64,000 bases of DNA from Pandoraea pneumonica (GTDB lineage Bacteria > Pseudomonadota > Gammaproteobacteria > Burkholderiales > Burkholderiaceae): positions 372,001-436,000 of the forward strand of contig NZ_CABPSK010000003.1 in assembly GCF_902459645.1 (NCBI RefSeq), given 5' to 3'. Below, piece by piece: positions 17,162 to 25,693 of this stretch (within the stretch, counting starts at the first letter, position 1; each line of letters starts with the position of its first letter). The notes under the pieces were generated by a model. It was not told the DNA's origin, searched no databases, and saw only the letters and a list, made by a program, of their open reading frames with translations. The position numbers and the translations under genes were made by a program.

Positions 17162-17905
17162 GTGCACGACGCGCCCAACGCCCTCACCTCTATCTATTGG
17201 CATGACGACACGCTGCGCCACCGCAGCGTGAGTCGCGTCGTGCTGTGGGGGCACGCGGATATCCCCGCGCCGCCTGAGCGTTTGGTGACGGATTGGTCGC
17301 GCGATATTTCGTCGCACACGCCGTTGGCCGTTGGTGACGTCGAGCCGATGCCGCTAGCGCGCGCACGCATGCGCTGGCCCGAGTATTCACAATGTGTGCA
17401 GGCGGCCTACGACTGGACCGGGGCACAGGGTCTGCCGGGGCTGCTGGCGGCGAGCGATGTGGCGTTGATGGCGTGTCGCGGCGCGCGCTATCACCACGAT
17501 GGCGAACAGTACGGCGGCTTCGTGTTCTGCAATTTGTTTCTGAGCGACGACTGCGGGCTGGACGTGCATTTCCCGCATGCCGGGAATGGCGGCTACCGCA
17601 TTCCGCTGACGCGCGGCACCATGCTCGTGTTCGATACCTGCCAGCCGCACGCGGTCATCCGTCGAGGCAGCAGCGGGTTCGACGAAGCGGATTTTGCGAA
17701 TCCCGTAGGTACGCTCGACAACGTACACATGTTCCTCACGTGGGAGCTTCCCGTCGACGACGCACGTATGGTACAAGCGCTCGGCATTCGCTTCGACGTT
17801 TTGTCGTCGGCTCCGGCACAAGACTCGCAAGTGCTGGTCGATGGGCGCACCGCCACGCTGTGTGCCGATACCGGCCGATGGTTGCCTGTGGCGAATTCGC
17901 TTTGA
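17162..17905 (+). CDS. uncharacterised protein, possibly 2-oxoglutarate/Fe(II) oxygenase-like
   Basis: A 247-aa soluble protein that I do not recognise with certainty. The middle contains YHHDGEQYGGFVFCNLFLS, then GYRIPLTRGTMLVFDTCQPHAVIRRG about 50 residues later: a His-x-Asp-like pair, a distal His and a nearby Arg, the spacing seen in double-stranded beta-helix oxygenases. No signal peptide. GTG at 17162 is the longest start; no strong ribosome-binding site is seen. Real coding is supported by codon bias and the lack of an overlapping alternative. The oxygenase idea is a hypothesis. Confidence 0.6.
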   Translation: MHDAPNALTSIYWHDDTLRHRSVSRVVLWGHADIPAPPERLVTDWSRDISSHTPLAVGDVEPMPLARARMRWPEYSQCVQAAYDWTGAQGLPGLLAASDVALMACRGARYHHDGEQYGGFVFCNLFLSDDCGLDVHFPHAGNGGYRIPLTRGTMLVFDTCQPHAVIRRGSSGFDEADFANPVGTLDNVHMFLTWELPVDDARMVQALGIRFDVLSSAPAQDSQVLVDGRTATLCADTGRWLPVANSL

Positions 17906-18087
17906 TTGGGGCATTCGGCCCTTAGCGCCGCCGCTCGTAACGCCATCATCCGCAAGATCGTACAAGCCAGCCACCTGACGGTTGCGCTAGTCTTCCCCTC
18001 TCGCATTTCCACACGACCGGCGCCGCAGATGCGCTGGCGTGTTCGACGTTTCGTTGGGCGTAAGTGTTTTTGTTTGAAGGACGTGTA

Positions 18088-18819
18088 ATGAGTGGTATGT
18101 ATTCGCCATCGGTCGCGGCGCAGGCGTCGCCGTTTCGCACCGAGATGGCACGAGGCATGCGCGCCGCGCTGCCGGTGATGTTGGGTTTCGTTCCCTTTGC
18201 GTTAGTGCTTGGAGCTCAGGCGGCGCAGAAAGGCTTGAGCGCGATTGAAGTGCCGTTGATGACGGGCCTGAACTTCGCGGGCGGCTCCGAGTTCACGGCA
18301 ATTCGTATCTGGACCTCGCCGCCGCATATCGCGCTGATTATTGCGATGTCCCTGCTGGTGAATGCACGGCATATTTTGATGGGTGCGGCGCTCGCGCCTC
18401 GTATGCGTCATGTGCCGCTGCCGCGTGCGCTCGCTGCGCTCTTTCTGATGTGCGACGAAAGCTGGGCCATGGCGCTTGCCGACGCGAATGCGCGCGGCAA
18501 GGAGCGCATTAGTTTCGGCTACTACGTGGGTGCGGCGATCAATCTATGGATGACGTGGGTGGCGTTCACTGCGCTCGGGGCAGTGCTTGGCCCGGTGCTG
18601 GGCGATATCGAGCAATACGGTTTCGATATGGCTTTCACGGCGGTGTTCATCGTGCTGCTCAAGGGCATGTGGAAGGGCATGAAAGCGAGCCGTCCGTGGT
18701 TCGTGAGTCTGGTGGTCTCGGCGATCACGTATCTGCTGGTGCCTGGTGCTTGGTATGTTGCGGCGGGCACGTGTGCCGGGCTGATTACAGCGGTCATGCT
18801 GGAGAAGAAAGATGCTTGA
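18088..18819 (+). CDS. azlC: AzlC-family branched-chain amino acid exporter, large subunit
   Basis: A 243-aa membrane protein with AzlC hallmarks: LPVMLGFVPFALVLGAQAAQKGLS, GLNFAGGSEFTAIRIW, and LLVNARHILMGAALAPRM. With AzlD it forms an exporter for branched-chain or other amino acids in the inner membrane. ATG 18088 is chosen over 18064 because GAAGGA lies seven bases ahead. The stop overlaps the azlD start by eight bases. No regulator gene adjoins it. Confidence 0.9.
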   Translation: MSGMYSPSVAAQASPFRTEMARGMRAALPVMLGFVPFALVLGAQAAQKGLSAIEVPLMTGLNFAGGSEFTAIRIWTSPPHIALIIAMSLLVNARHILMGAALAPRMRHVPLPRALAALFLMCDESWAMALADANARGKERISFGYYVGAAINLWMTWVAFTALGAVLGPVLGDIEQYGFDMAFTAVFIVLLKGMWKGMKASRPWFVSLVVSAITYLLVPGAWYVAAGTCAGLITAVMLEKKDA

Positions 18820-19108
18820 TGGGATGACCGTTCTGACCATTGTGTTGATGGCAGCGTCGACGTACGCGACGCGCATCGTTGGCTTTGTGGCACTGCGCGA
18901 TCGCACGTTGAGCCCGCGCATGCGCGCGATTATGGAGAGCGTGCCGGGATGCGTGCTGATCTCGGTGATTGCACCGGCGTTCGTCGCCCGTAACCCCGCC
19001 GACTTGCTCGCGCTGGCTGTGACGTTGCTGGTGGCGACGCGGTTTTCGCTGTTGCCGACGGTGGTGATCAGCGTGGTGGTGACTGGGGTGTTGCGGCAGG
19101 TGGTTTGA
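18812..19108 (+). CDS. azlD: AzlD-family amino acid exporter, small subunit
   Basis: A 98-aa protein with three to four membrane segments and the conserved ASTYATRIVGF and PRMRAIMESVPGCVLISVIAPAF motifs. It overlaps azlC and completes the two-part exporter. Length is normal for the family. Confidence 0.9.
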   Translation: MLDGMTVLTIVLMAASTYATRIVGFVALRDRTLSPRMRAIMESVPGCVLISVIAPAFVARNPADLLALAVTLLVATRFSLLPTVVISVVVTGVLRQVV

Positions 19109-19141
19109 AAGGAGCGCGGGACGCGCGCCCCCTCTAAGGAA

Positions 19142-19699
19142 TTACGGACATTCAGGGCCGCTATCCTTGCTCGCGTCACGCTCCACAAATTTGATTTTCA
19201 TGGCGGTCTGCGACTTTCCCCGGCAAACCTCCTGTAGCGCTACATCGGGAGGTTGCCCCTCGCGGCGCACAGGGACGAGTTTGTAAATCGTGTCGGGCGC
19301 TAGGTCCACTTCCAGTTCGCGATAGTCCTGTTTCCGCTTGGTCACGGATCCAAACCCCATGGGGCTCACGGATGCGGAATGCGAGAGGCGAATGGTCAGC
19401 GTGTGGTTGCCGGGCAGCATTTGGATGAACAGGCCACAGTACGGGACGCCGCCGCCGTTACCCGATTCCTCAGGACATAGTTCGCCATCGACGCCCGCGA
19501 CGTATGCGATAACTTGCTCCGCGGTTGTCTTGTTCCAGGAACCACCGATCCACCCCACTGCCACCAGCGAAATTTCCTCGTCCGGGAGCGTGTCCCCCGG
19601 GTACATTCTTTTGGGCTCCTCACGGGCCCCCTGGGCAATTGAAATCGCACCGAATAGCATTGCACTGACCACGGCAACCCGGCTCAATACTCGTCGCAT
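19142..19699 (-). CDS. exported protein of unknown function
   Basis: A 185-aa protein with a signal peptide (residues 1-23, ending AQG). Four cysteines in the mature part (ELCPEES, PYCGLF, EVCRGK and a C-terminal ECP) could form disulfides. The segment LPGNHTLTIRLSHS...YRELEVDLAPDTIYKLVPVR resembles the beta-sandwich of periplasmic 'PEGA-like' or DUF2846-like proteins that describe a polypeptide binding a wall or protein ligand, but I do not recognise the family. Convergent with azlD and divergent from another unknown gene. Confidence 0.65.
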   Translation of the reverse strand: MRRVLSRVAVVSAMLFGAISIAQGAREEPKRMYPGDTLPDEEISLVAVGWIGGSWNKTTAEQVIAYVAGVDGELCPEESGNGGGVPYCGLFIQMLPGNHTLTIRLSHSASVSPMGFGSVTKRKQDYRELEVDLAPDTIYKLVPVRREGQPPDVALQEVCRGKSQTAMKIKFVERDASKDSGPECP

Positions 19700-19757
19700 T
19701 GTGTTTCCCCTTATCTGTTATTGATTTTCGCGCAGAAGCATATCAAACGATTCGCGT

Positions 19758-20306
19758 GTGACGGAAGTTCAACTTATCAATCCACAGGGAGCCCATTTGA
19801 ATCTGCTTACGTTGTTCCCCGGCGTCGAGGCGGGTGTGGAAATACGGCCCCGCTGGCCCGCACGCTATGTCTACGTGGATGCGCATGCGTTGAGCAAACT
19901 TCAGGCGATTCAATCCGAGATGCCGCCTGAGATCACGCTGATTCTGACACGCGGCTTCGAGCCGAAAGCTTCGAGCCTCGGGTTAGCGCGGCGTCAGTTT
20001 CGCTCGCTCGGTATCGCTGTGTTTCGCTTGATCTATCCCACGCGACACGACGAGCTCGCGGATATTTTCGGCAGCAACGGACATGATGTGGACGGCACGC
20101 ACGTCGACGTTTCTTTTCGTTTAAATGGGCGACGTGTGCGCATGCTGCCGCTAGGTGTATTTACCCCACCTTCGTGGCAACGGCGCCGCATGGAACGCTG
20201 CGCTGCGGCATTGGCACTTGTGAAGTCAGCGCTCGTCAGCCATGGGTTTTCGATTCATCACAACGCGACGGAGAGTCTGCAAATTCATTGTGATTGGGTT
20301 GGATAG
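19758..20306 (+). CDS. uncharacterised protein, M15-peptidase-like segment
   Basis: A 182-aa protein starting at GTG 19758. It has no signal peptide. The middle region (FRLIYPTRHDELADIFGSNGHDVDGTHVDVSFRLNGRRVRMLPLGVF) has a His-x(6)-Asp-like pattern and a late HCDW near the C-terminus, loosely reminiscent of D-Ala-D-Ala carboxypeptidase-like (M15) zinc ligands. This is a weak resemblance, so no function is assigned. It is flanked by two other small genes of unknown role. Confidence 0.55.
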   Translation: MTEVQLINPQGAHLNLLTLFPGVEAGVEIRPRWPARYVYVDAHALSKLQAIQSEMPPEITLILTRGFEPKASSLGLARRQFRSLGIAVFRLIYPTRHDELADIFGSNGHDVDGTHVDVSFRLNGRRVRMLPLGVFTPPSWQRRRMERCAAALALVKSALVSHGFSIHHNATESLQIHCDWVG

Positions 20307-20398
20307 TGCCTGCTGGCAGCGAGCCATTTCGTGTTTCACCGTGCTAACATCGCGAAAAAATTCGTTTAATAAATCAAACTAAAAATCGCGATAACAAG

Positions 20399-20926
20399 AT
20401 GAAAAAAATATCCTGGGGATTTAGCACACGACATCTCGCAATCGGACTGATGCTCGTCGGTTCGCAACTGCTCTCCGCTTGTGGCGCAATTGGACCGGCG
20501 TTCCAAGCGGTTCAGAATGTTCCAGAAGATAAAGCCCTTGTTTATGTGTACCGTTACGACCGCCTCGCACTTGGCGCGCGTACGGCCAAGTTCTATCTCA
20601 ACGACGTTCCCGCTTTCGATTTGGATAGCAACGGTTATTCATGGCTGACGCTGTCACCGGGAACGTACCACCTTGCACAGCGCTGGAGCAGCCTCTGGAT
20701 GGGCGAGGACAGGGACGAGACCCGATTGATCCTGATGGTGGGGGCGGGTGAGACGATCTACGTTTCGTTCGACACCAATCGGTGCCCCTCCGATTACGGC
20801 ATGCTCTGTCTCAGTTGGAAACTGAAGCGGATGTCGGAATATTTGGGACCGAAAGAAATCGCCAACAAAAAATTTCAGGAAAACTTCGGGCTAAAAGAAA
20901 TCGCGGAAAACGTGGAGCCCGAGTGA
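20399..20926 (+). CDS. DUF2846-like lipoprotein
   Basis: A 175-aa lipoprotein: lipobox LLSAC with the lipid-bearing Cys at about residue 28. The mature part begins with KALVYVYRYDRLALGARTAKFYLND, then SWLTLSPGTYHLAQRW and the aromatic-rich GETIYVSFDTNRC, the pattern of DUF2846 envelope lipoproteins. The C-terminus is charged and repetitive (PKEIANKKFQENFGLKEIAE). Membrane destination cannot be told; function of the family is unknown. Confidence 0.7.
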   Translation: MKKISWGFSTRHLAIGLMLVGSQLLSACGAIGPAFQAVQNVPEDKALVYVYRYDRLALGARTAKFYLNDVPAFDLDSNGYSWLTLSPGTYHLAQRWSSLWMGEDRDETRLILMVGAGETIYVSFDTNRCPSDYGMLCLSWKLKRMSEYLGPKEIANKKFQENFGLKEIAENVEPE

Positions 20927-20968
20927 TCAAGTGACGCTGACCGGGGGCGGGGATTCATTGCGATTGGC

Positions 20969-22534
20969 TTAATGCGTACCACGCGCCTTAAGCCACGCAC
21001 TCAACGTTGCCGCCGGCAGCGCCTTAGAGAATAGCCACCCCTGACCGTATTCGACGCCTTTGCGCTTCAAGTACTCAACCTGCGCCTCGGTTTCGACACC
21101 TTCTGCCACGATGCCAAGGCCAAGCTCGTGTGCCATTTCGATGATGTGCGGCGCGACGACACTCGATGCCGCGCCCTGCCCGATGGTGTCGACGAAAGAC
21201 TTGTCGATCTTCAGCACGTCGACGGTGAACGATTGCAGGTAGGACAGACTGGAATAGCCGGTGCCGAAGTCATCGATATACACGGGGTGACCGGCCTGCC
21301 TGAGCGCCCCAATGATCTTTCGGGCCGAGTCGGCTTTGAGCATGCCCCGCTCGGTCGCTTCGATTCGGATTTGCGATGGATGGATGCCCGTGCCCGCCAA
21401 GCTCGCATTCAATTTCTTGATAAACCTGTCGGTTTGCAAATCCTCGCCAGCAACATTAATCGACACATAGAACGATGGCTGCGCCCGCAGCAATTCCTTA
21501 AGGTCGCGAATCGTCTTTTCGAGCACCAAGTCGGTAAGCGGTTGAATTAAGTCATTGTCTTCGGCCACAGCGACGAAGATATCCGGCGGGATATTCTTGC
21601 CGTTCAAATTCCACCGAACCAGCGCCTCGCATCCGACGCACACGCCATCCTCCAGCCGCACGATCGGTTGGTAATGCACGTCGATATACCGGCGCGAAAT
21701 CGCCCATTCGAGCGTAGCGGGGAACGACACTTGTCGTGAGATTCGCTTATACGACAGCCATCCAATCAATCCGCCCACCGCCACGCCAATCGCAAGCCAG
21801 AACGCCAGCAGCCCCGTCCAACCGGCGACTAACCCACTGCGCGGCGCTTTGACGATGACCCCAATGGGGCGCGATGACGAACGGGCAACGGCGTAATGCC
21901 ATTGATCACTCTTGATCTGACCGCCATGCCGCCACGCGTTGAGCATGTCGTCGCGATCGGCGCCGTACGACATGGCAAGAACGCCGTTGGTATCGATGTT
22001 GATGGCAGCGATCGGGCGGCGGGCCGGGTCGATGATGTCCACATACGATTGCGGATTGATCGACACGTAGTTGCCGTCGCGCCCGAATTGAATGTCGTCG
22101 CGAACGTCGCTGATGGGGTTGTGCTGACGCAGCCAGACGAGATAACCGTCGTTGCTTCGCCAACTCGGTGCCGGGAGTTTGAAATGCTTGTCGCGCACGT
22201 CGCCAAGCAGTGGCGAGCAAAGGTATTGCGAGTCGCCGTACGCGCCTGCGTCCTGAACGTAGCCGTAGTTGAAGATGACGCGGGAAGCTCGCGCAAGATA
22301 GGCGGGGGAACAGCGAGGTTCTGCACCGGCAGACAAGTCTGCGATGGCAGCGAACGCCTGATAGGTGACCTGCTCCGCGCGCATGACAGCCTTCTGCGCG
22401 AACTGCTGGAGCTCTTCTTGCTCACGCTTTTGCGCGTCTTCGCGCGCGATGTAGATGCTGGTCAGCACAGGAAGCACTGTGCCGACGCAACCGAGCGCAA
22501 TCGATGCCGAAATGAGCGACAGCCGTCTGAACAT
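20969..22534 (-). CDS. CSS-motif/EAL cyclic-di-GMP phosphodiesterase
   Basis: A 521-aa inner-membrane enzyme. Membrane helix at residues 8-28, periplasmic CSS-type sensor domain (RCSPAYL and YLCSPLLG supply the cysteine pair that controls such enzymes by redox state), second helix near residues 235-255, then the EAL domain. Catalytic motifs are complete: CEALVRW, SINVAG, IEATERG, DDFGTGYSSL, KIDKSF and EGVE. It should hydrolyse cyclic-di-GMP to pGpG and so favour motility. ATG 22534 is chosen, as the upstream codons are proline/glycine-rich and lie before the hydrophobic start. Confidence 0.92.
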   Translation of the reverse strand: MFRRLSLISASIALGCVGTVLPVLTSIYIAREDAQKREQEELQQFAQKAVMRAEQVTYQAFAAIADLSAGAEPRCSPAYLARASRVIFNYGYVQDAGAYGDSQYLCSPLLGDVRDKHFKLPAPSWRSNDGYLVWLRQHNPISDVRDDIQFGRDGNYVSINPQSYVDIIDPARRPIAAINIDTNGVLAMSYGADRDDMLNAWRHGGQIKSDQWHYAVARSSSRPIGVIVKAPRSGLVAGWTGLLAFWLAIGVAVGGLIGWLSYKRISRQVSFPATLEWAISRRYIDVHYQPIVRLEDGVCVGCEALVRWNLNGKNIPPDIFVAVAEDNDLIQPLTDLVLEKTIRDLKELLRAQPSFYVSINVAGEDLQTDRFIKKLNASLAGTGIHPSQIRIEATERGMLKADSARKIIGALRQAGHPVYIDDFGTGYSSLSYLQSFTVDVLKIDKSFVDTIGQGAASSVVAPHIIEMAHELGLGIVAEGVETEAQVEYLKRKGVEYGQGWLFSKALPAATLSAWLKARGTH

Positions 22535-22722
22535 TCTGCAAGCCTCCCCCGAGCTCCACACACCGCCAAGCAGCGGCAGTCCCCCGAACGGCGACAAGGG
22601 CCAGGATGCCTATTGCGACCCGTGACTTGGTCGCATACTAGCCGATATTTGAGGCGCGGGGGATTGCCACACGTTTGCGGCAATGACGCGTCTATTTTTT
22701 GATAAGCATTAATGCCAGAGCA

Positions 22723-23523
22723 CTACGATCTTTGATGCTTTCGCGAAAGGCCAAGCAAGGCGAACCCCACGATCGACAAGATCAGCAGCACTTGTAGCGT
22801 GGCATCCCAATGGAAAAGTCCTCTGGCTTGCGGATACTGAACTCGGACATAGACGTAGCTCATCACGCACTGAAGCACTTCAAACGACGCAAGCGCAACC
22901 AACAAGAGTCCCGCGACGTGCTGGGCTGACCGCTTCTCCTGCCAAATCACACCGCCGATCCACATGATTAGCAACGCCGCACCGAGGTTCACGAGTGCTT
23001 GGCCGCTCGTCATGGCCACCGAACTCATCGTCGGCGACGTGCCGTTGAACAGCGCCCCAATGGTCACGTAAAGCAGAAGCGTCGCGAAACCGAAAAAACC
23101 CAGCCCAACCGCGCGCTGAATGTTTTCCTCTACCGAACGCCGACGGTTATCGGTTGCCCGCACAATGGGCGCGCGAAAGAGAATCATCAACGGCACCGCC
23201 GAAACCAGGGCCCCGAACAACTGGAAGACCACACTTCCCTCGTACAGAAACAAGCCCGCGACATTACTCAGCAGAAACTGGGCAATGAGCACAGTCCTTC
23301 CCCAAGACAACCGCCGCAGCAGCGCGACCGCACAGATCGCACTGACTACGCCACCCAACCCCGTCATTACCCACTGCCAGCCAATCGATAACGTTGATCC
23401 CGGAGTGAGTGGCGCGCCACGGGACTGCTGCGATGCATAGACCCAGTAGAAAGCCACGAGCGTAGACATCGCATAGAACATGCAAAAATAGCCCGCCAAT
23501 GTTGGCCGATCAGATTGGTTCAT
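22723..23523 (-). CDS. polytopic membrane protein of unknown function
   Basis: A 266-aa protein with about eight hydrophobic segments and a central basic loop (RAPIVRATDNRRRSVEENIQ). I do not recognise a family. It is the last chromosomal gene before the prophage, and originally lay beside tRNA-Cys. No partner gene is evident. Confidence 0.65.
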   Translation of the reverse strand: MNQSDRPTLAGYFCMFYAMSTLVAFYWVYASQQSRGAPLTPGSTLSIGWQWVMTGLGGVVSAICAVALLRRLSWGRTVLIAQFLLSNVAGLFLYEGSVVFQLFGALVSAVPLMILFRAPIVRATDNRRRSVEENIQRAVGLGFFGFATLLLYVTIGALFNGTSPTMSSVAMTSGQALVNLGAALLIMWIGGVIWQEKRSAQHVAGLLLVALASFEVLQCVMSYVYVRVQYPQARGLFHWDATLQVLLILSIVGFALLGLSRKHQRS

Positions 23524-23670
23524 AAGTCGAAGTGCCCGGAGCGCGGGCGTGGGTCAATCGAAAATTGCCACGAATTGAAGCGACAGAACATCTATTTTCA
23601 CGCAATGACGGCCCATCCTCTTAAAACAAAGGAGGCGGTATAGGGAGCGAATTCTGGCGCGGAAAAAGAA

Positions 23671-23694
23671 AAAGCCCTGACAAGTCAGGGCTTT
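23671..23694 (-). terminator. original tRNA-Cys terminator, displaced to the left prophage end
   Basis: Ten-bp stem AAAGCCCTGA/TCAGGGCTTT with loop CAAG, A-rich on the left so that minus-strand RNA ends in a U-tract. It lies eight bases from attL, where the tRNA-Cys transcript ended before insertion. The 335-base stretch 23524-23858 holds only this hairpin and attL. Confidence 0.8.
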
Positions 23695-23701
23695 TGAATT
23701 T

Positions 23702-23751
23702 TGGAGGCGGGAGTCGGAATCGAACCGGCGTACACGGCTTTGCAGGCCGCT
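23702..23751. repeat. attL: 50-bp copy of the tRNA-Cys 3' end
   Basis: These 50 bases are identical to 61680-61729, the 3' part of tRNA-Cys including CCA. Identity ends abruptly on both sides. This is the displaced 3' fragment left by integration. Only the 3' part of the tRNA is here, so it does not encode a working tRNA. Confidence 0.95.
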
Positions 23752-23858
23752 TGAAAGTCTTAAATATCAATCGACTACTAACAACACCACCCCGAAGCAC
23801 CCCCTCCAGCGTTCCAGTTACCTAAAGACCCGCTGCGTAGGCTGGCTGGAATCCAAAA

Positions 23859-24236
23859 TTACTGTGGCTCGTATTCATCCCCGACCTGCAAGAGCCCTCT
23901 TACACCGAGCACAACGCTGAAGCGCTTGAAATGGCGCAGGAACTCGGCAGCGGTCAAGGCCAAGTCGACCTGTCTCAAAGGAATCGCGCCCTGCGCGCGC
24001 TTGGCATCAATGTACGCCTTGGAAGTGTCGTACGTATTTTCGGGCACAACCAGTGCCTTGATCGAAATGAAGTCGTGAGCGCCAGCGTAGAACTTGACAC
24101 CGACCACCGTCTCTCCCTCTTTGAGGAGTCCTTGGTCCGCGATCCAAGCACGAATGCCAGCCAAGTCAGCGTCGTCAGCGTGAGCATCACCGACCCAATC
24201 CCCATATTGCGCCTGCGCTTTGAATACTTCCGGCAT
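23859..24236 (-). CDS. prophage-end protein of unknown function
   Basis: A 125-aa acidic soluble protein (MPEVFKAQAQYGDWVGDAHADDADLAGIRAWI). No known motif is visible; the sequence hints at an alpha/beta fold with a strand-rich middle (VVGVKFYAGAHDFISIKALVV). GAGGTGAATTT precedes the ATG as ribosome-binding site. It is the gene closest to attL and sits in AT-richer DNA than the phage core (the gap 24237-24343 is notably AT-rich), which is typical of cargo. Confidence 0.65.
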   Translation of the reverse strand: MPEVFKAQAQYGDWVGDAHADDADLAGIRAWIADQGLLKEGETVVGVKFYAGAHDFISIKALVVPENTYDTSKAYIDAKRAQGAIPLRQVDLALTAAEFLRHFKRFSVVLGVRGLLQVGDEYEPQ

Positions 24237-24343
24237 AAATTCACCTCGAATATCAATAGTGGAATCAAGAATTCTACATTGCTCTGCACACCTACTTATC
24301 TCATATTTCGATTAGAAATCCTCAACGTACGGATTTGTCATTT

Positions 24344-24919
24344 TTATGGAAAAGGCGGTTGCGCTTTCGCCAAAAACTCATCGCCAACAATTCTCGGGAC
24401 AGTTTCAAATGCGAGATGGAGCATGGGGGTGACATCAACCCCGTTCAGCTTGTTGTCATATGTTGCATGAGCAAGACGCTGGCCTGCAAAGTCACATGTT
24501 GCTACCCACGCTCTCCGCACCTTCTCAGGCTGAGGGAAGCGATGGACCACGCCTAGAGGCAGCCGATGCAAAGGGGAACCACCGATATCCCAGAAATCTT
24601 CTATCCCCACGTCCCCCTTCTTTCGCTCCTTTATTTCCACAAGGTCCGAAAGCTGCCCCCCACTCCTTAGCCCCACGAACTCAAGCAGTAGGCGGCAATG
24701 AACTGCTGCCATGTTTGAAATCGGATGCGTGTACATGTTAACCGTCGTCTCGTGTACAGGTTCCGCCTCTTGATCGACGTACACCCTCAACGGCGCCAGT
24801 TGATTGTGCTTGCTTGCCAGTTGCAAAGCATGCAAGCCATATTCAACCGACATTTTGTAGTAAGGGATTATGTGTAGCAGCATGTCAAAGCGCCGCTTTG
24901 CGGCCCGCGTCAATTCCAT
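24344..24919 (-). CDS. prophage cargo protein of unknown function
   Basis: A 191-aa soluble protein beginning MELTRAAKRRFDMLLHIIPYYKMSVEYGLHALQLA. ATG 24919 is chosen for the GGGGGAGAA just ahead. No recognised domain; the N-terminal third is helical, the rest mixed (GIEDFWDIGGSPLHRLPLGVVHRFPQPEKVRRAWV). Divergent from the 24994 gene; the 74-base gap carries a LexA box, so this gene may be SOS-linked too. Function unknown. Confidence 0.6.
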   Translation of the reverse strand: MELTRAAKRRFDMLLHIIPYYKMSVEYGLHALQLASKHNQLAPLRVYVDQEAEPVHETTVNMYTHPISNMAAVHCRLLLEFVGLRSGGQLSDLVEIKERKKGDVGIEDFWDIGGSPLHRLPLGVVHRFPQPEKVRRAWVATCDFAGQRLAHATYDNKLNGVDVTPMLHLAFETVPRIVGDEFLAKAQPPFP

Positions 24920-24961
24920 TTCTCCCCCTTGACTTCGTTGCACTCGGACAAACCAGATATA

Positions 24962-24977
24962 CTGTACAAAAACACAG
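24962..24977. promoter_or_regulatory. LexA (SOS) box
   Basis: CTGTACAAAAACACAG fits CTGT-N8-ACAG exactly, and the flanks extend it to TACTGT...ACAGTG. It sits 17 bases before the 24994 start and 43 bases before the divergent 24919 start, in a good position to block RNA polymerase. It implies induction of one or both neighbours by DNA damage. Confidence 0.75.
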
Positions 24978-24993
24978 TGTTATATTTTGCACC

Positions 24994-25332
24994 ATGCCGC
25001 ACATCCTGTCTGACACATCAAACTCACCGTGCGATAGGTACATGCTCGATACGGAGCATAACGTTGTGCCAGCGAGCGATTGGGCCGACTGGTGTAAATG
25101 GATGGCCGGGCCACTGTGCCCTCGATGGGTGACGGAGGTACCGCCGACTAACGTTCGAGTTTTCACGTTCTTCGCAGGCATGCCAGACGAGCACGGCGCC
25201 TTCTTTTGGACCACCATCACTGGCGGACGTTATCACGGGCGAGCAGGGCACGCGCTCACCTACGCAGACGCCAAAGCACAGCACACCCGGGTGGTTGCTT
25301 GGCTCCGCAAACGCTTCCCCGACCCGTCATGA
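24994..25332 (+). CDS. LexA-box-controlled small protein of unknown function
   Basis: A 112-aa protein, MPHILSDTSNSPCDRYMLD. It is rich in tryptophans and aromatic residues (SDWADWCKWMAGPLCPRWV, FFWTTITGG). ATG 24994 is used, because longer in-frame starts run through the LexA box and the divergent gene. I do not recognise a domain. The canonical LexA box just upstream suggests that it is made during SOS, when the prophage itself would be induced. Confidence 0.65.
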   Translation: MPHILSDTSNSPCDRYMLDTEHNVVPASDWADWCKWMAGPLCPRWVTEVPPTNVRVFTFFAGMPDEHGAFFWTTITGGRYHGRAGHALTYADAKAQHTRVVAWLRKRFPDPS

Positions 25333-25367
25333 GTAGATTTTTGCAAAGCGACTTTTCATTGCAATTG

Positions 25368-25385
25368 TGTAACCCATGGGTTACA
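25368..25385. promoter_or_regulatory. perfect 18-bp palindrome, toxin-antitoxin operator
   Basis: TGTAACCCATGGGTTACA is a perfect palindrome nine bases before the toxin start. It is in the normal place for the autoregulatory operator bound by a toxin-antitoxin complex. Confidence 0.7.
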
Positions 25386-25393
25386 TTTAAATC

Positions 25394-25690
25394 ATGACGA
25401 AAATTCTCCAACACCCTGAATTCAGCAAATGGTTTTCCGGCTTGCGGGACAAAAAAGGCGTTGCCGCGATTGCTCAACGGCTCGACCGCATCGCCCTTGG
25501 CAACCCGGGGAACGTCAAGCCGGTGGGCGAAGGCGTGTCGGAGTTGAAGGTGGATATCGGCCCGGGCTATCGCGTGTACTTTGTGCAGCGTGGAGCCGTG
25601 CTTGTGGTCCTGTTATGCGGGGGCGACAAGTCGACGCAGGCCAAAGACATTAAGCGTGCCAAGAAGTTGGCCGACGAGCTGGAGGATTGA
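25394..25690 (+). CDS. RelE/ParE-superfamily toxin (Gp49/HigB-like)
   Basis: A 98-aa protein with the addiction-module killer layout: EFSKWFSGLRDKKGVAAIAQRLDRIALGNPGNVKPVGEGVSELKVDIGPGYRVYFVQRG...LVVLLCGGDKSTQAKDIKRAKKLADEL. This matches the Gp49-like (PF05973) toxin family, probable mRNA interferases that act with ribosomes. Its stop is three bases before the antitoxin start, giving the toxin-first order usual for HigB-type pairs. A palindromic operator precedes it. Confidence 0.88.
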   Translation: MTKILQHPEFSKWFSGLRDKKGVAAIAQRLDRIALGNPGNVKPVGEGVSELKVDIGPGYRVYFVQRGAVLVVLLCGGDKSTQAKDIKRAKKLADELED

Positions 25691-25693
25691 GAA

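Noticed and set aside
23702-23751. A second tRNA-Cys gene
   Set aside because: Only the 3' 50 bases are present; the 5' acceptor and D arm are missing. It is the attL copy.
24814-24993. Upstream extension of the 24994 gene
   Set aside because: It would run through the LexA box and overlap the divergent gene.
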